This document shows positions 8,636-20,373 of a DNA stretch of 64,000 nt, one piece after another. The notes below the pieces were generated by a model, which was not told the DNA's origin, did not search any database, and worked only from the letters and a program-made list of their open reading frames with translations. A program made the position numbers and the translations under genes. Source of the DNA: Podarcis raffonei (taxonomy: Eukaryota > Chordata > Lepidosauria > Squamata > Lacertidae); NCBI RefSeq assembly GCF_027172205.1, contig NC_070616.1, positions 40,087,001 through 40,151,000 on the forward strand, read 5' to 3'. Each line of letters begins with the position of its first letter. The first letter of the stretch is position 1.

Positions 8636-10201
8636 TTGTGCTTGTGGGGAGGGGGAGAGGAAAACCTCCATAAAATGAAGGAGAATAGTCTTTTTCTAGG
8701 GACATACTAAAAATCTCTGAAGTACATACAGGGGGGAAATGTCTTCTGAGAAATTTCAGCTTAGCTGCAGCTATTTGTCCATCATCAATGTTTTCAGTTG
8801 TAACAGACATGCCAACTCATCACATTTTGGGGAAGATGTAACAGAAGAGAGTGCCCCCTGCCTATGCCAGTGACCTTAGAACTGAGCACCTGCAGTTGAA
8901 GGTGAAGTTAAAAATATAAAGCCATGGCAGGTCTAACCATACAGATGGTGTCACTTTTCAGCAGTGCCAAAGATGTGAGGGTTTGGGGGCTGTTATTCCC
9001 CCCCCTTAAACCTCCACACACACCCCGGTGGTTGTCATGTTGCATCCTTTTATTAGAAACTGAAGCCACAGAAGGAATAGGCAAATGACATAGCTGCAAT
9101 TTTCCTTTCCATCTCCCCAGTTTTATAACCAGTTGCATCTTCCCAGTCATGTTGGTAGAGTGAAATATCCCCAGCTTGACAGGGATGCTTCTATTTTAAT
9201 GGCATTTTCCTGCGCTGTAAGATTTATATGGAGGTATATTTTTGGATGCTGAAAAGCTCCCCCACCACACACACATGCCTAACACACCTACTTCCCTTCT
9301 GCCACCTGCTCTTCTCATCTAATGTGTTTGAAATCTTCCATCAGATTCATATCGTTGAAGCTAATTGTCTATACCAGAGTTATTAATAAAATGAGGACAT
9401 AACTTTGGTCTCTACATGCAGCTGAATTAGGGGGAAATGGGATGGTAAACTCTTGAAGTGATAGAACAGAGCATACCACATTTTTGAATAAAATAAATCC
9501 TTGTCATGCTATTAACAAAAAGTCTGCAGGGAATAGACTTGTTTAGTAGCATTGTTCATGATGTACTAGTTCCAGCATTAATGGGTTTCTACTGTTACTA
9601 CTGCGTAACAGTAGTAACAGTAGATTCATTCTGTCCATGCAAGGATTTCTGCTTGTATTATTTGTTTGTTTGTTTATTGAATTTCTATACTGCCCTTTAT
9701 CCACAGATTTCTACTCCCCTTCCCCATCTGTGACACCCACCCACACCAAAATTGCTTTGGAGTGTTGGGGGAACCCTCTAGAACAGATTTAGGGTGCGCA
9801 CAGGGAGATAACTTTGGGAGCAGCATATTATTACTATTATTACTAATAATAATACTATTAGTATTTTAGAATTGAGCATTTCGCTTGGGAGAACATTTAA
9901 AAAGGGACATCTCCCACCTGCAGGAATTCAACAACAGCAGTGATAGACCCAAGGGCTGTCTGATAGGACAACCACAATTCCCCAGGTTGGAGGAGGGGCC
10001 AGCACATGGCAAAGTCACCAGCTGCCTGTGCCGTGTTTCCCCTTACCTGCCCTGCCCCCCCCACCTTTAGGGGGAACTTGGCACAGGAGCAACACATGCA
10101 CAGTTTCAGCCTCAGCTGTAAAGTAGCTGTGATGGTGGAAGATCTGTGCGGAATCTGTCACAGTCATATAGAACATGTGGGGAGGGGGATAATTTAAAGT
10201 A
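8635..10201. other. No gene seen; one perfect hairpin
   Basis: No protein-like frame or familiar repeat apart from the hairpin at 9588-9624 and a short imperfect AT palindrome near 9826-9865. Confidence 0.5.
9588..9624. repeat. Perfect inverted repeat, 16-bp arms, 5-base loop
   Basis: The left arm tctactgttactactg (9588-9603) and right arm cagtagtaacagtaga (9609-9624) are exact reverse complements around CGTAA. No T-run follows, so it is not a terminator. It is probably a template-switch product. Confidence 0.95.
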
Positions 10202-10459
10202 CCATATTTTCCGCTCTATAAGACACACCAGACCACAAGACACACCTAGTTTTTGGAGGAGGAAAACAAGAAAAAAAATATTCTGAATCTCAGAAGCTAG
10301 AACAGCAAGAGGGATCGCTGTGCAGTGAAAGCGGTGATCCCTCTTGCTGTTCTGGCTTCTGGGATAGCTGCGCAGCCTGCATTCGCTCCATAAGATGCAC
10401 ACACATTTCCCCTTACTTTTTAGGAGGGAAAAAGTGAGTCTTATAGAGCAAAAAATATG
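10202..10459. mobile_element. Palindromic MITE with 'tattttccgctctataagac' ends
   Basis: The left end catattttccgctctataag and the right end cttatagagcaaaaaatatg are inverted repeats with two mismatches. The interior has a long stem (gaacagcaagagggatc / gatccctcttgctgttc) around 10301-10347. TA bases at 10200-10201 and 10460-10461 fit a TA target. It codes for nothing. The superfamily is unproven, but TA fits Tc1/mariner. Confidence 0.7.
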
Positions 10460-11426
10460 TAGGTATGGGAAACTGAATCAGATCTCCTCCACCCATTGCC
10501 CAGGCCTAGTGGGAGGAAAATTCTGAAAGGGGGTGCAAAGCAGGGCCAGTGAGAGAAGGTGAGAGAAGGTGGGTCTGGGTTGGCTGTAGCCAGAAAAAGA
10601 TGTCTCAAGGATTGTGTTTGACCAAAGGTTCCCCATGCCAGCACTGAACATATAAAGATCTTTAAAGGAGCTCTCATGCACCTGGAAGGGCAAGGCAGTT
10701 GTGTCCCGTTTGAGGAGAGGTTTGCATGCACACCCTTTTCCTACCACCAGTTTTAAGCTCATATGTGTTCAGGAAAACAACTGAGTGGCATTTTGTTTAA
10801 CCTGGAATTCAGTGCAGAGTGAAAACATGCTGCAATGAAGGAACAGAATGCAGGGAATGTACTTCTCTCTAACATACATCTGGCATTGCAAATATGTAAT
10901 TTCTTTTGGCAGTGGTTAGATTTGAAAAATGGCCTACTTAAGACTCTGTAGGTACAGAAGCACAGTACAGATAAAGTTTATCTCTAGTAACTGTGGTGTG
11001 ATTTGTCTACTGGGGTGGGGAACATTCGGGGTGGGGGTGGTGAGAGAATGAAGCTAATCTTCGTGCAGCACTTAGAATAGTCAAGGACTATCTTGTGTGC
11101 CAAGGGATGTCTGCAACAAATATGAAGGCTGCAGGGAATGAAACACTTGGGATTCCAGTAATGAACTACAAGAAGCAAATTAGGCATCTGAGGATGATCT
11201 TGCTGCTAACCTGGGATTTCACAGAGGGTTTGTTTTGTTTTTAGCGGACACATAGACACAGACTCGCTGTTAGCCTCTTCAAGCTGTTGCAACCTTGGCA
11301 TCACTTCTGATTTTAGCTACCTGTCTATCCTGATCTTATCTATCTAATATACCAAACCACTCTGCAATCAAGAGCACTTAATTTGAGATTGACATGAATT
11401 AAGTAAGCAAGCATGTATGAGTGGTA
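10460..11426. other. No gene seen
   Basis: No motif, repeat family or convincing exon recognised. A short tandem GTGAGAGAAG duplication lies at 10549-10570. Confidence 0.5.
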
Positions 11427-11480
11427 TCATAAAATCATAGGACTGTAGAGTTATAAAGTATACTAAGGGTTATCTAGATA
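11427..11480 (-). mobile_element. CR1 3' terminus fragment, antisense
   Basis: Contains 'atcataggactgtagagtt' and 'gggttatctaga', the reverse complement of the CR1 end '...tagatgacccttggggtccc...ctatgat'. It is short and diverged. Confidence 0.45.
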
Positions 11481-12527
11481 GAGGCATTCTGCAAAGCCTG
11501 GCCACTTGCTGGAATGACTGCCTCTTGCCAAAACTCTTTGAGAGGGTGTTGTTCCAGTGGTGATGGAAGCAGTGGTGGAGGCAGGGTACTTGCCCTTCTG
11601 CTGCCTGGGATGGCTGCTTCACCCCACCTGAAACGTGGGCTGGTTCTGCCTCTGGCCTGGGTGTCCACAGTCCTGACCTTGCCATCAGCTCTCCTGGGAA
11701 GTGGCAGTGAATTGCTGCCAAGAGACTATTGCTCCAGCTCTGTCCCATTGGGCAGGCTGCTTCTGCTCAGGGATCACTCATGGGATCACTTTTTAAAATA
11801 TGGACTTATCAGTCTACGAGAAGAAGCTGACATTGCTGCTGCAGGCAACATTTCAGAAGAAATGCTGAATTTTGTGGATGAATTTTGTGGATTATATCTA
11901 GAGGGGCTGTCACATGGATCCAGAGCACATCTGATCCTAATGTTCAGAGTTATACCTCATGCTAACCTCAGAATAGCAATAAGCCCAGTGAATTGTCTGA
12001 AGATCGTCTGATAAAGTTCTACAGCTCAGACTACACAGAGACTGCAGTTTGTGTTGGAGACTGCCTGGGAACCGAACATAACATGCTGCAGCATCCATAG
12101 AGGGAGAAAATGGAGCATGCCTAATCCATAAATAATAATGATTATTACAAGGACTCTCTGTAGTGGTGCTAGTGGTGGGGTTTGTATCTAGCCAGATGCA
12201 GAGATTTGCAGCTCTGAGGTCTTGGCCCGATTACAGTTCTGAATGAGATTCAAGTCCAGCCTGTTCCTAATTGTCATGCATTAATAGGAAATCTTCTCTA
12301 TCCACTTTGGCAGGCAATTGCAATGCACTCTAATGTTTTTATTTGTTTTGTGCCCTTGATTCATTTCTAGCAAGGCCAACTCTGACCTTTACATGACATT
12401 TTCAATGCGCTTTTAAAGGAGATTGTCATATTATAGCTATGGTGCACCTGGGGCAAATAACTTGGGCCTCAAAAATATCTCATAACTTGTTATCTCATAA
12501 TTCTAACCAAGAAGTCTTGGTGTTTGA
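11481..12527. other. No supported gene; 165-codon chance frame
   Basis: A 165-codon open frame (11514-12011, plus) exists, but its composition is uneven (Ser/Gly/Leu-rich, then neutral). It has no motif I know, and overlapping frames of similar length run on the other strand. I do not call it a gene. Confidence 0.4.
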
Positions 12528-12535
12528 GAGTATGG

Positions 12536-12670
12536 CAGGCATAGGCAAACTCGGCCCTCCAGATATTTTGGGACTACAACTCCCATCTTCTCTGACAACT
12601 GGTCCTGTTAGTTAGGGATGATAGAGTTGTAGTCCCAAAACATCTAGAGGGCTGAGTTTGCCTATTCCTG
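12536..12670. mobile_element. hAT-type MITE with exact 8-bp duplication
   Basis: The 135-bp near-palindrome has ends caggcataggcaaactcggc and gctgagtttgcctattcctg, with an inner 'actacaactccca' / 'gttgtagtccc' stem. Exact gagtatgg octamers lie at 12528-12535 and 12671-12678, the 8-bp duplication of hAT transposons. It has no coding capacity. Confidence 0.9.
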
Positions 12671-13078
12671 GAGTATGGCAAACAGCCCTTTCTGAGAAGT
12701 TATCTCACAAATTAAGGCTATCTAGAGGACAGGATACATTAGATAATTGTTTTGCTGTGTGGTGTGAGTTTATTTCATTCACAAATAAGGAGGTTTATGG
12801 TAGGGGAGCTCCCTTGGTATATTATAAAATCTGGATCCTGTGAGTTTAACTGGAATAAAGATTGATTTTTAATGGGAATACATTCTGTTTGTTGAAATGT
12901 ATCCAGTATAACAAGTACAGAGAGTGATAACTTATTCATTTATTTATATACTCAGTTTAGTTTTTCTTCCTCTTTTCTTTCCATTCTCCAAATCTGTAAA
13001 AAAAGTAGATAAGGAAACTTATATAGATCTGATAGTTCATTTCCTGTGTAGGGTTATATTATGATAAGTTTCCTGCCT

Positions 13079-13336
13079 GTGTAGGCTTGCCATACATCAG
13101 GAAAATTCCTGACATGTCCTGGTTTTCGGGTGTAAAAATGGCATCGGGGGGAGTTTTGCCTAATCGGCAAAATGTCAGGGGAAACCTGGATGTATGGCAA
13201 CGCGTTGGAAAAAGCAGCGGAAACTGTTCCAAAAGCTTAAAATCACTTTTTATGGGGGAGGCTCAAAAATTTTGGGGATTCCTAAGAAAAGCTCAACAAC
13301 TTTGCGGGTGTCAGGAATTTTCCTGACAAGCCTACA
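13079..13336. mobile_element. Palindrome-ended MITE
   Basis: The left end 'gtgtaggcttgcc...tcaggaaaattcctgaca' and the right end 'tgtcaggaattttcctgaca' followed by 'agcctacac' are inverted copies. The middle has no frame of note. The target duplication is not clear, so the superfamily is open. Confidence 0.55.
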
Positions 13337-13423
13337 CTATATTTTGAAATATGGCAACTTGTGATACTGTTGGGTATCATTTCCCCCCTGTTTTTCTTAT
13401 GCACTGTTTAAAATCTCTGTCTC

Positions 13424-13425
<2 letters not shown>

Positions 13426-13467
<42 letters not shown>

Positions 13468-13960
13468 TTCCCCAGCCACTCTGGGCGGCTCCTAATCAAG
13501 TGTTAAAAACAATACAGCATTAAATATTAAAAACTTCCCTAATAGTTTAAGTAACTATAACTAATGAATTAAGGGGTAATTCAGGATGGACTTTAGGCAA
13601 ATTATTCTTTCTTATTCATAGTCCCTTATCTGTACCTTAAGGGTCATTGTGACTTGCCTCCTCCATCGCAACCTCTCTTGCGACACATGACAAAATAGGA
13701 ATGGAAATACTGGAAAGCACTGCCATCGAATCCCAGTTCGAACAGCCATACAGGGGGATACCATGGTTCGTATCGAAAGTCATGGAGAAATCAAGGAGAA
13801 TCAACAGGTCACACTACCCATGCCTCTCTCCAGATACAGGTCAACATGCAGGGTGACCAAAGCAATTTCTCTGCCACAGTTCTAAATCTTGATTGAAATG
13901 CATCTAGAAAATTGGTCTCATCCAAGAGAGACTGGACCTGGTTAGCAAATAGGGAAATGT
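13426..13960 (-). mobile_element. L2-like LINE, 3' tail plus RT piece, antisense
   Basis: The (TAA)n run at 13426-13468 is the reverse-complemented tail, followed by 'ccccagccactctgggcggc', the conserved L2-like 3' end. From about 13740 to 13960 the minus strand reads LLILLDFSMTFDT-like and QSLLDETNFLDAFQSRF residues, the early palm domain. The region between (rest of the RT) is missing. It is broken by frameshifts. Confidence 0.7.
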
Positions 13961-14138
13961 ATTTAAAGTTATAATGGAGGCAGGTTTCTTTGTGAACATT
14001 GCCTACTAAACCAAGAACCAGGGGTAAATCAGATGCTCTTTCAAATACACACCAGATTGTAGGTGTGGTATATCTACACTTCATTTTTCTATTGGAAGCA
14101 CAGTAGATGCAAATTCCATTTTGGCATTATGAATATAT

Positions 14139-14574
14139 ACTCTGAGCTTGTTGTTTTGTTGCTGTTTAGTCGTGTCCGACTCTTCGTGACCCCCTGGACC
14201 AGAGCACGCCAGGCACTCCTGTCTTCCACTGCCTCCCGCAGTTTGGTCAAACTCATGCTGGTAGCTTCGAGAACACTGTCCAGCCATCTTGACCTCTGTC
14301 GTCCCCTTCTCCTTCTGCCCTTCTTCTTTCCCAACATCAGGGTCTTTTCCAGGGAGTCTCTTCTCCTCATGAGGTGGCCACAGTATTGGAGCCTCAGCTT
14401 CAGGATCTGTCCTTCCAGTGAGCACTCAGGGCTGATTTCCTTGGATGGATGGGTTTGATCTTCTTGCAGTCCATGGGACTCTCAAGAGTCTCCTCCAGCA
14501 CCATAATTCAAAAGCATCAATTCTTTGGTGATCAGCCTTCTTTATGATCCAGCTCTCACTTCCACTCTGAGCTT
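14139..14574 (-). mobile_element. Bov-B (RTE) LINE 3' end with 11-bp duplications
   Basis: The minus-strand frames read RRRRGRQRSRWLDSVLEATS and LVQGVTKSRTRLN, the C-terminal signature of Bov-B (RTE clade) ORF2. The element proper is 14150-14563, flanked by exact actctgagctt at 14139-14149 and 14564-14574. It is a 5'-truncated 414-bp copy, consistent with target-primed insertion. A sister copy lies at 33888-34185. Bov-B supplies the machinery thought to move Sauria SINEs. Confidence 0.93.
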
Positions 14575-15708
14575 AGGGAGGTGGAACAGAAGAATTGATG
14601 TCTAGAGTCTAGACTCATGCTAAATCCAATCAAACACTAGCAGAAGCTCATTATTGAGCCTACTCAGTGTTGATGATGGTGGCTGAGAAGAATTTGTTTC
14701 TCCATCATCCTAGCATTCTTTGTTGCTCATCAAAACATTTCTGTCATTCCTGGTCTTTTCAGTTCTGTCCGAAGGAGTGATGTGATGGAACACTTGTTGA
14801 ACTGCTGGATGTTGGTTAGACATTTAGAAAGTAAAGTCATCTGCATCTGTCACAATTTTGAGAGAGTGGAGAAGTGGCAAGGTTGGCATGCCACAAACAC
14901 ACCAGCAGAAGTACTGAATTGGCTCTGCCAGCCCATCTGCACCTCCTCCCCACTCTCCATCCTGATATGATTCAGGTGAGTGGAGCAGACCCACCATGCC
15001 ATCTGTTACGGATTACATATCCATTCACTACTTCTCTGGAGAATGACAATGTTTCTAAATAGCAACAGGACTTATCTTTGGTTGCTCTTAGTCCAGCTTC
15101 GCAAGAGAGAATTTTTAGGCTATAATGATGTTTGTACTTCAGTTTCACAGCTCTCTTTTGATTTCCCCTGCCTCCTCTGCTGTCTTTTTCTCACAGTAAA
15201 GGCAGGAATTGGAAATGGGTCATACACTTATCCAAGTGACCCAAAATGAACATAACTCTAACAGCTTATCTGATGAAGAAAATGACTTTAGCCTTGTACT
15301 GTATCTATGAAACAGACTGACCTTATTCCTATTAAATTTGGAATAACTATTTCCCCTCCTACCCTGCCAATAAGGTAACTTAATTTATTCAGTCTTAGTT
15401 AGTTGTAAGACTGCCTTCATTGTTGATCTTGTGTTCCATATTTTGCACCCTTTAGTGCCTTGTACAGATTCTGAAAAGAAAACCATTTGACTCGTCATTG
15501 TTACCTAACAAAGTTATAGTCCTTTTTACCATTCTTCTTTTTCATAATTGTGGTAACCGAGAAGAGCACAAGCAGGGAAGGGCAGATGCTTGGTGTTCAT
15601 CTGCTGCATTCAAGTGTCTGTAGCTTCTCAGACTTGCTTGGTACAACTAAAATTAAACGCTGAGGCTCTGAGCCTATTCAGACATACTGCCCATATGCAA
15701 AATCTACG
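14575..15708. other. No gene seen
   Basis: No recognisable motif or repeat. The short open frames (14782-14970, 14980-15249) are without features. Confidence 0.45.
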
Positions 15709-15710
15709 TA

Positions 15711-15952
15711 CAGTGGTACCTCAGGTTACATACGCTTCAGGTTACATATGCTTCAGGTTACACACTCCGCTAACCCAGAAATAGTGCTTCAGGTTAAGAA
15801 CTTTGCTTCAGGATGAGAACAGAAATCGGGCAGCAGTGGCGCGGCAGCAGCAGGAGGCCCCATTAGCTAAAGTGGTGCTTCAGGTTAAGAACAGTTTCAG
15901 GTTAAGAACGGACCTCAGGAACGAATTAAGTACTTAACCTGAGGTACCACTC
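15711..15952. mobile_element. Tc1/mariner-type MITE, copy 2
   Basis: Same sequence as 6645-6889, in the other orientation. CAGTGGTACCTCAGG starts after TA (15709-15710). The right end has lost its terminal G-TA. Confidence 0.85.
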
Positions 15953-16029
15953 AGAAAAGGAATAAGTTCACTAAGTTCTGATCCCCTGTTGCCATTCCCC
16001 TTACCCTCTTGGTGCAAACCAGATCATTA

Positions 16030-16200
16030 CACAAAGCAGGGATGAGGAACATTTTTTAGCCAGAGGCAACCTTTCAACAGCTACATTCCAGCAGTAGGTG
16101 CGGCCAGAGGCAAAAGTGGGTGGAGCAACACCAGGCCAGTTTCTGTACCCACCTACCCTCTGTCTATCCTCCATCCTGGTAAGCAAGAGGCACTCTTAGA
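16030..16200. mobile_element. hAT-like repeat fragment, family with 51128
   Basis: Shares 'ggatgaggaac', 'gccagaggcaaaagtgg' and 'gagcaa' with 51128-51310, so these are copies of one dispersed non-coding family. The 'caggg.tgaggaac' start suggests a hAT left end, but I found no 8-bp duplication. Confidence 0.45.
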
Positions 16201-16868
16201 GTTCAAGGACATATTTCAGACAGGCACCTCACTCAAGGAGGGTGCAAAGTAAGGCCAGTGATGGGTGTGTCCTGGGGAGTCAGAAAGCCCCCAGTAGAAT
16301 TCCTTGGGAGCTGCTTTAGGGAAGTGAGGGGTTATCTTTGAGGAGATAAGAAGAGTGGCAGAGGAGTTTCTGAGAGCTGAAGACTAGAAAGATCATGGAC
16401 AGAGAAGGTTACAGAGGGGAAAGAAGACTATGGAGAAGAGACCAGCACCCACCTTCTTTCATATCATCCACACTTCCACTTGTCCTGTGCCTAAGAAAGC
16501 ACAGATCTGAGTGGTTTTCTGCTTAACTCATGCTTTCTAGGCATGGCTCCGAGTGGTTTTCCCCTTGCCCTGCTCCTTTCCCATGCAAAACCCATTCTTT
16601 AGCTCTAAATGAGAACAAGCAGCAAACTGTGGAAAACCCGAATTGTCATTTGCTCCGTTTGAGTGCTAAATCAGGGGAAGTGGTTCCCCAAGAGAAAGCA
16701 GTGGGACAAGAGGAATTGTGGATAAGCCCTTAGCAGCAGCTCCACTGCTAGAATGAGTTTAGAATAGAGCCTGAGGCCTACATTTGCATTCCAGGAATAT
16801 GTAGCCAGAATCTCTGAAAGTTCACCTTTGTCTAACCCCATCCACTACCATCCTGTTGTTAGAGAAAC
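16201..16868. other. No gene seen
   Basis: Nothing recognised. The open frame at 16530-16733 has no motif. Confidence 0.4.
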
Positions 16869-16880
16869 TTACTTTTCTTT

Positions 16881-17211
16881 CAGGTAGGTAGCCATGTTGG
16901 TCTGACACAGTCAAATAACATAAAATAGAATAGCGAGCAATTTTTGGTCATCTGCATACTATCCCTTGCTTTTTCCTGTAGGACTAATTGAAGTCGTTAA
17001 CAGTCGACAACAAGTTTACCATACCCATTGAGTCAATAACCCATCTCCTACTACCCTGCTGGGAAAACCTCCACCCCAACCTCCCCACTATATATATAAG
17101 GGTCTGGTGAATTCTGTTTCAGTGTATCTGAAGAAGCGTGCATGCACACGAAAGCTTATACCCAGAACAAACAGTTGGTCTCTAAGGTGCTACTGGAGAA
17201 TTTTTTATTTA
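16881..17211 (+). mobile_element. Unclassified retroposon, 12-bp duplications, ribozyme-like core
   Basis: Exact ttacttttcttt occurs at 16869-16880 and 17212-17223, so the 331 bp between were inserted as a unit. A TATA-like tatatataag stands at 17092-17101. At 17128-17153 there is CTGAAGA, a self-complementary gtgcatgcac, then CGAAAG, resembling the conserved core of hammerhead ribozymes. The right end runs 'tctctaaggtgctactggag' into T-rich sequence. The left end 'caggtaggtagccatgttgg' looks like the reverse complement of a module that, as I recall, normally follows the right end in related reptile repeats. Hammerhead motifs and inverted terminal modules are known in Penelope-like elements, so that is the best guess. 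It codes for no protein. Confidence 0.6.
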
Positions 17212-17223
17212 TTACTTTTCTTT

Positions 17224-18149
17224 GTATGGAATGAATTGAACTGTCAAGTGAAAATGAACTGAGCTAGTCTATTTTGTAAAGTGACAAACATAAACTTGAA
17301 TTAGTTCCTTTTTGGATATGCCGAACTTGCAGTAGAACTAGTTCCTTTTCAAAATGAACGCTTCAAGCTCTGGGATATGCACTCAAATGTACATTCACAT
17401 TATGTATGGAAGGTACCTTAAGTTGATGCTTTGTGGGTTTCTGGGGAAAACCTGAAAAGAAAGGACCCAAGACATTGGTTGTTTTGATAGGACCTCTAAA
17501 TAAATAATATTGGATACAATGCCAGCTATGAGAAGGACTTTAGTACATGATAAAAATATTGATAGGTTAAGCTAAGGAATTCAATATTGGAGAGGGGAAC
17601 TTAGATGATGAAATAGCTAAGATAGTTTAGGTTAGCTGAAGCATAAACATTTTGAGCATCTGATAGTAGAATTAGTAGGCTGAGTGCAATGTCAAGTGCT
17701 AAGGAGAGATAGTGGAAACAGTGCGAAGATAAATAAAGTACATTAGGAGCTTGTAATGAAGTGATATGGAGAAGGGTCTTGGCAAGCAGACAGCACAGCA
17801 AAAACATCAAAACAGTTTGGTTATGCATCTGGTCATAACAAGATAATGCCAAGAAGGCAGGGCACACTAGAGAGACACGAGCTGATCACAAGCCTTTGAC
17901 ATACCATAATATTGCTCCTCCATCTGACTCCAGAAGGGGTCTAGTGGGAAGTGCCTTTGCAGGGGGATCAGAAGACTGGCATGAAGTCACTTCCACTCTC
18001 TAAAACTATCAAGTCCAGCAATGGGAGGGGCAGGCGGGTGTATTTACAGTCAAGCTGCCTGCCTCCTCTTCCTCCTTCTTTCTGAGTGCCCTGCTTCCAG
18101 CATGCAAAGTGAGCTTAACTGGTTGCAATAGTTTGGGCCAAATAGGAAT
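17224..18149. other. No gene seen
   Basis: No motif or known repeat recognised in this stretch. Confidence 0.4.
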
Positions 18150-18290
18150 GTTTAAGAATGTTGCATCTAATTCAGCATCTTGTTTTCATGATGGGCAACT
18201 GGATGCCTGTGGGAATCCTGCATGCTGGACATGAGTGCAAGAACACTGCCCACCTGTGATTCCCAGCAAAGGTTGTTCTGAGGCCTATTT
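18150..18290 (-). mobile_element. CR1 3' end fragment, antisense
   Basis: The plus strand reads 'ttcagcatcttgttttcatg', 'ggcaactggatgcctgtggg' and 'agtgcaagaacactgcccac', a diverged reverse complement of the CR1 end (compare 4038-4225). Confidence 0.5.
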
Positions 18291-18303
18291 CTATGTATTA
18301 GAT

Positions 18304-18556
18304 CAGGAGTAGGCAACCTAAGGCCCGGGGGCCGGATGCAGCCCAGTCGCCTTCTCAATCCGGCCCGCGGACGGTCTGGGAATCAGCATGTTTTTGCATG
18401 AGTAGAATGTGTGCTTTTATTTAAAATGCATCTCTGGGTTATTTGTGGGGCATAGGAATTCGTTCATTTTCCCCCCCTTCAAAATATAGTCCGGCCCCCC
18501 ACATGGTCTGAGGGACGGTGGACCGGCTCACAGCTGAAAAAGGTTGCTGACCCCTG
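18304..18556. mobile_element. hAT-type MITE, family A copy 1
   Basis: Ends caggagtaggcaacctaagg and aaaggttgctgacccctg are imperfect inverted repeats. The interior 'aatcagcatgtttttgcatg' and 'gggttatttgtggggcatag' is shared almost base for base with 31227-31476. Flanking octamers tattagat and tgttagaa agree at 6 of 8 positions, a decayed 8-bp duplication. Confidence 0.85.
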
Positions 18557-20373
18557 TGTTAGAATAATGTGCCAACTATTTGCTTAATGTGTTAGAATAG
18601 AATGTGTGCATTGAAATGAAATGCTGCATATAAGAGTTGTGTTAATCCATATGAGTGACCAAAGCGTTGAAGAGAGAGAGAGGGAAAGAGAGAGAGAGGA
18701 TTCTCTTGGGTCTATGAAAAGGGAATACTGTACACTGTATTAGATCCCTTTTAAGTACAATCAGGCACACCAACCATAATTTTTTGAAAAATAACAAAAT
18801 TTATATAATCAATACTTGGTAATCAGAGACCTGATTAGCTAACAATGTGTGTGGATCTGTCTTGTTGAATCAGGGCACAGTTGCCTACCAGCATAGGAGA
18901 ATTTCCCTGCAGGTTGCCTCTCCCTACAAGGGACCCTATGAAGCATCCTGATTTTCAGAATGTGCTTTGAAGCTTTTTCTCTCTGAAAATTGGGCCTTTT
19001 AAAGACATCTCTGTGCTTGACAACTTAGATTTTAGAATGGGGGAAATATTCCCTTTACATCTGCCTCCCTGCTGTTAACAGAGGCTGGAACAGGACTCCA
19101 GCAGAACGCTTAGGATCTATCAAGTCCAAACACCCTTTCTCTTTCCTCCCTCCTCTGTTAACAGCATTGAGGAAGAGAAGTAAAATGAACAAAGGTTGGG
19201 GGGGCGGAGAGAGAGAGATTTGATTTGTATCAAATTGATATGCTTAATTTCTCTTTCAACTCCTTACTTTGGGTTCAATAGAAGCTTCCCTGAGCCAGGC
19301 TGGAACCTCTATGAATAGCAAGCGGAAACCTTGAAAGAACTTTGAATGTCTTCACAGAACTCAGCCCCACCCCCCTTTTACAGAGCTTCACCTCTCCATT
19401 GTGTCAATGCCTTGGGCTTTTTCTTTCTCTCCATTTGGAGACGATGTTGCCTAAAAATAGCTGTGGCAGGAATTGACACAAGGCAAGGATGACTGCATTT
19501 AACATGACCAGTTTGTTTTCTTCTAAAAACAACCAAGGGTGGGGGAGGCAGGTTCAAGACCATGGGGCAAAGGGAGATTTTTATTTATTTAACTCTTTCA
19601 ACATGATCCAAATTAGCGTCCGTCCCCTCCAAAAAAACATACCCCACTCCTGCTTTTTCCGTTATTGGCACCAATTGAAACTTGCATATGAGGGTTAATT
19701 TCAGCTGGAAAGGTCAGTTTTCATTATGGCAATGGCTCCAGTAATAAGCCCTGTTTAACTCAATGGGATTGCAAGGTCCATTGAACATGCCTAGGGTTGC
19801 ATATGGTATTTTAAGTTACTTATAGATTTCCAAATGAAACATTTAAAGGGGAGCATGCTCATTTTATTCAGAAGAGTGGATAAAACGTGTGTGTGATTCA
19901 TATCTGTTTCAAAGTGATTTAGAAGTCCTTGATACTTCCTGTTCCGTCATCCTGAACCAACTTCATTCACTCTGTGCTGGCGTACCAAATTGGTCCATAA
20001 ACATTTCATTACCAGTAAACATGGAGATACTTCAACAGCAGCAAGTATTTTATTCTGTCTGACACTAATTACATCCTTTTTTAAAAGACAACAATCTGAG
20101 GGTTGAGGAGACCAACAGGCGCTTTGTACTGGATGTTTGCTGCCAGAGAATAGCTAGCTAGGTTTTGTCTCCCACCCCCACAAATCAATTTCCCCCTCTC
20201 AATAGTATGTACAGTACTCCACAGTCCATGTGATGTAGGATGTTGCAGCCTAGACCCCTGGAAACAAAGGATGCCTTGCCTAGCATGCAGTGAGCAGACA
20301 TGAAAAGGCTTTTTAAAAACTGAACAAAATGGGGGAATCATCAACCACATCATATTACCCTGAGGTAGGAGTG
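18557..20373. other. No gene seen; GA-rich microsatellite
   Basis: Contains a GA-rich run at 18671-18700 and ordinary unique sequence. No frame has protein-like features. Confidence 0.45.

Noticed and set aside
9588-9624. Rho-independent terminator
   Set aside because: No T-run follows and the setting is a vertebrate genome.
11514-12011. 165-codon open frame as a gene
   Set aside because: No motif, uneven composition, competing frames on the other strand, no splice or promoter context.
14063-14458. 131-codon plus-strand frame
   Set aside because: Shadow of the Bov-B coding sequence on the other strand.
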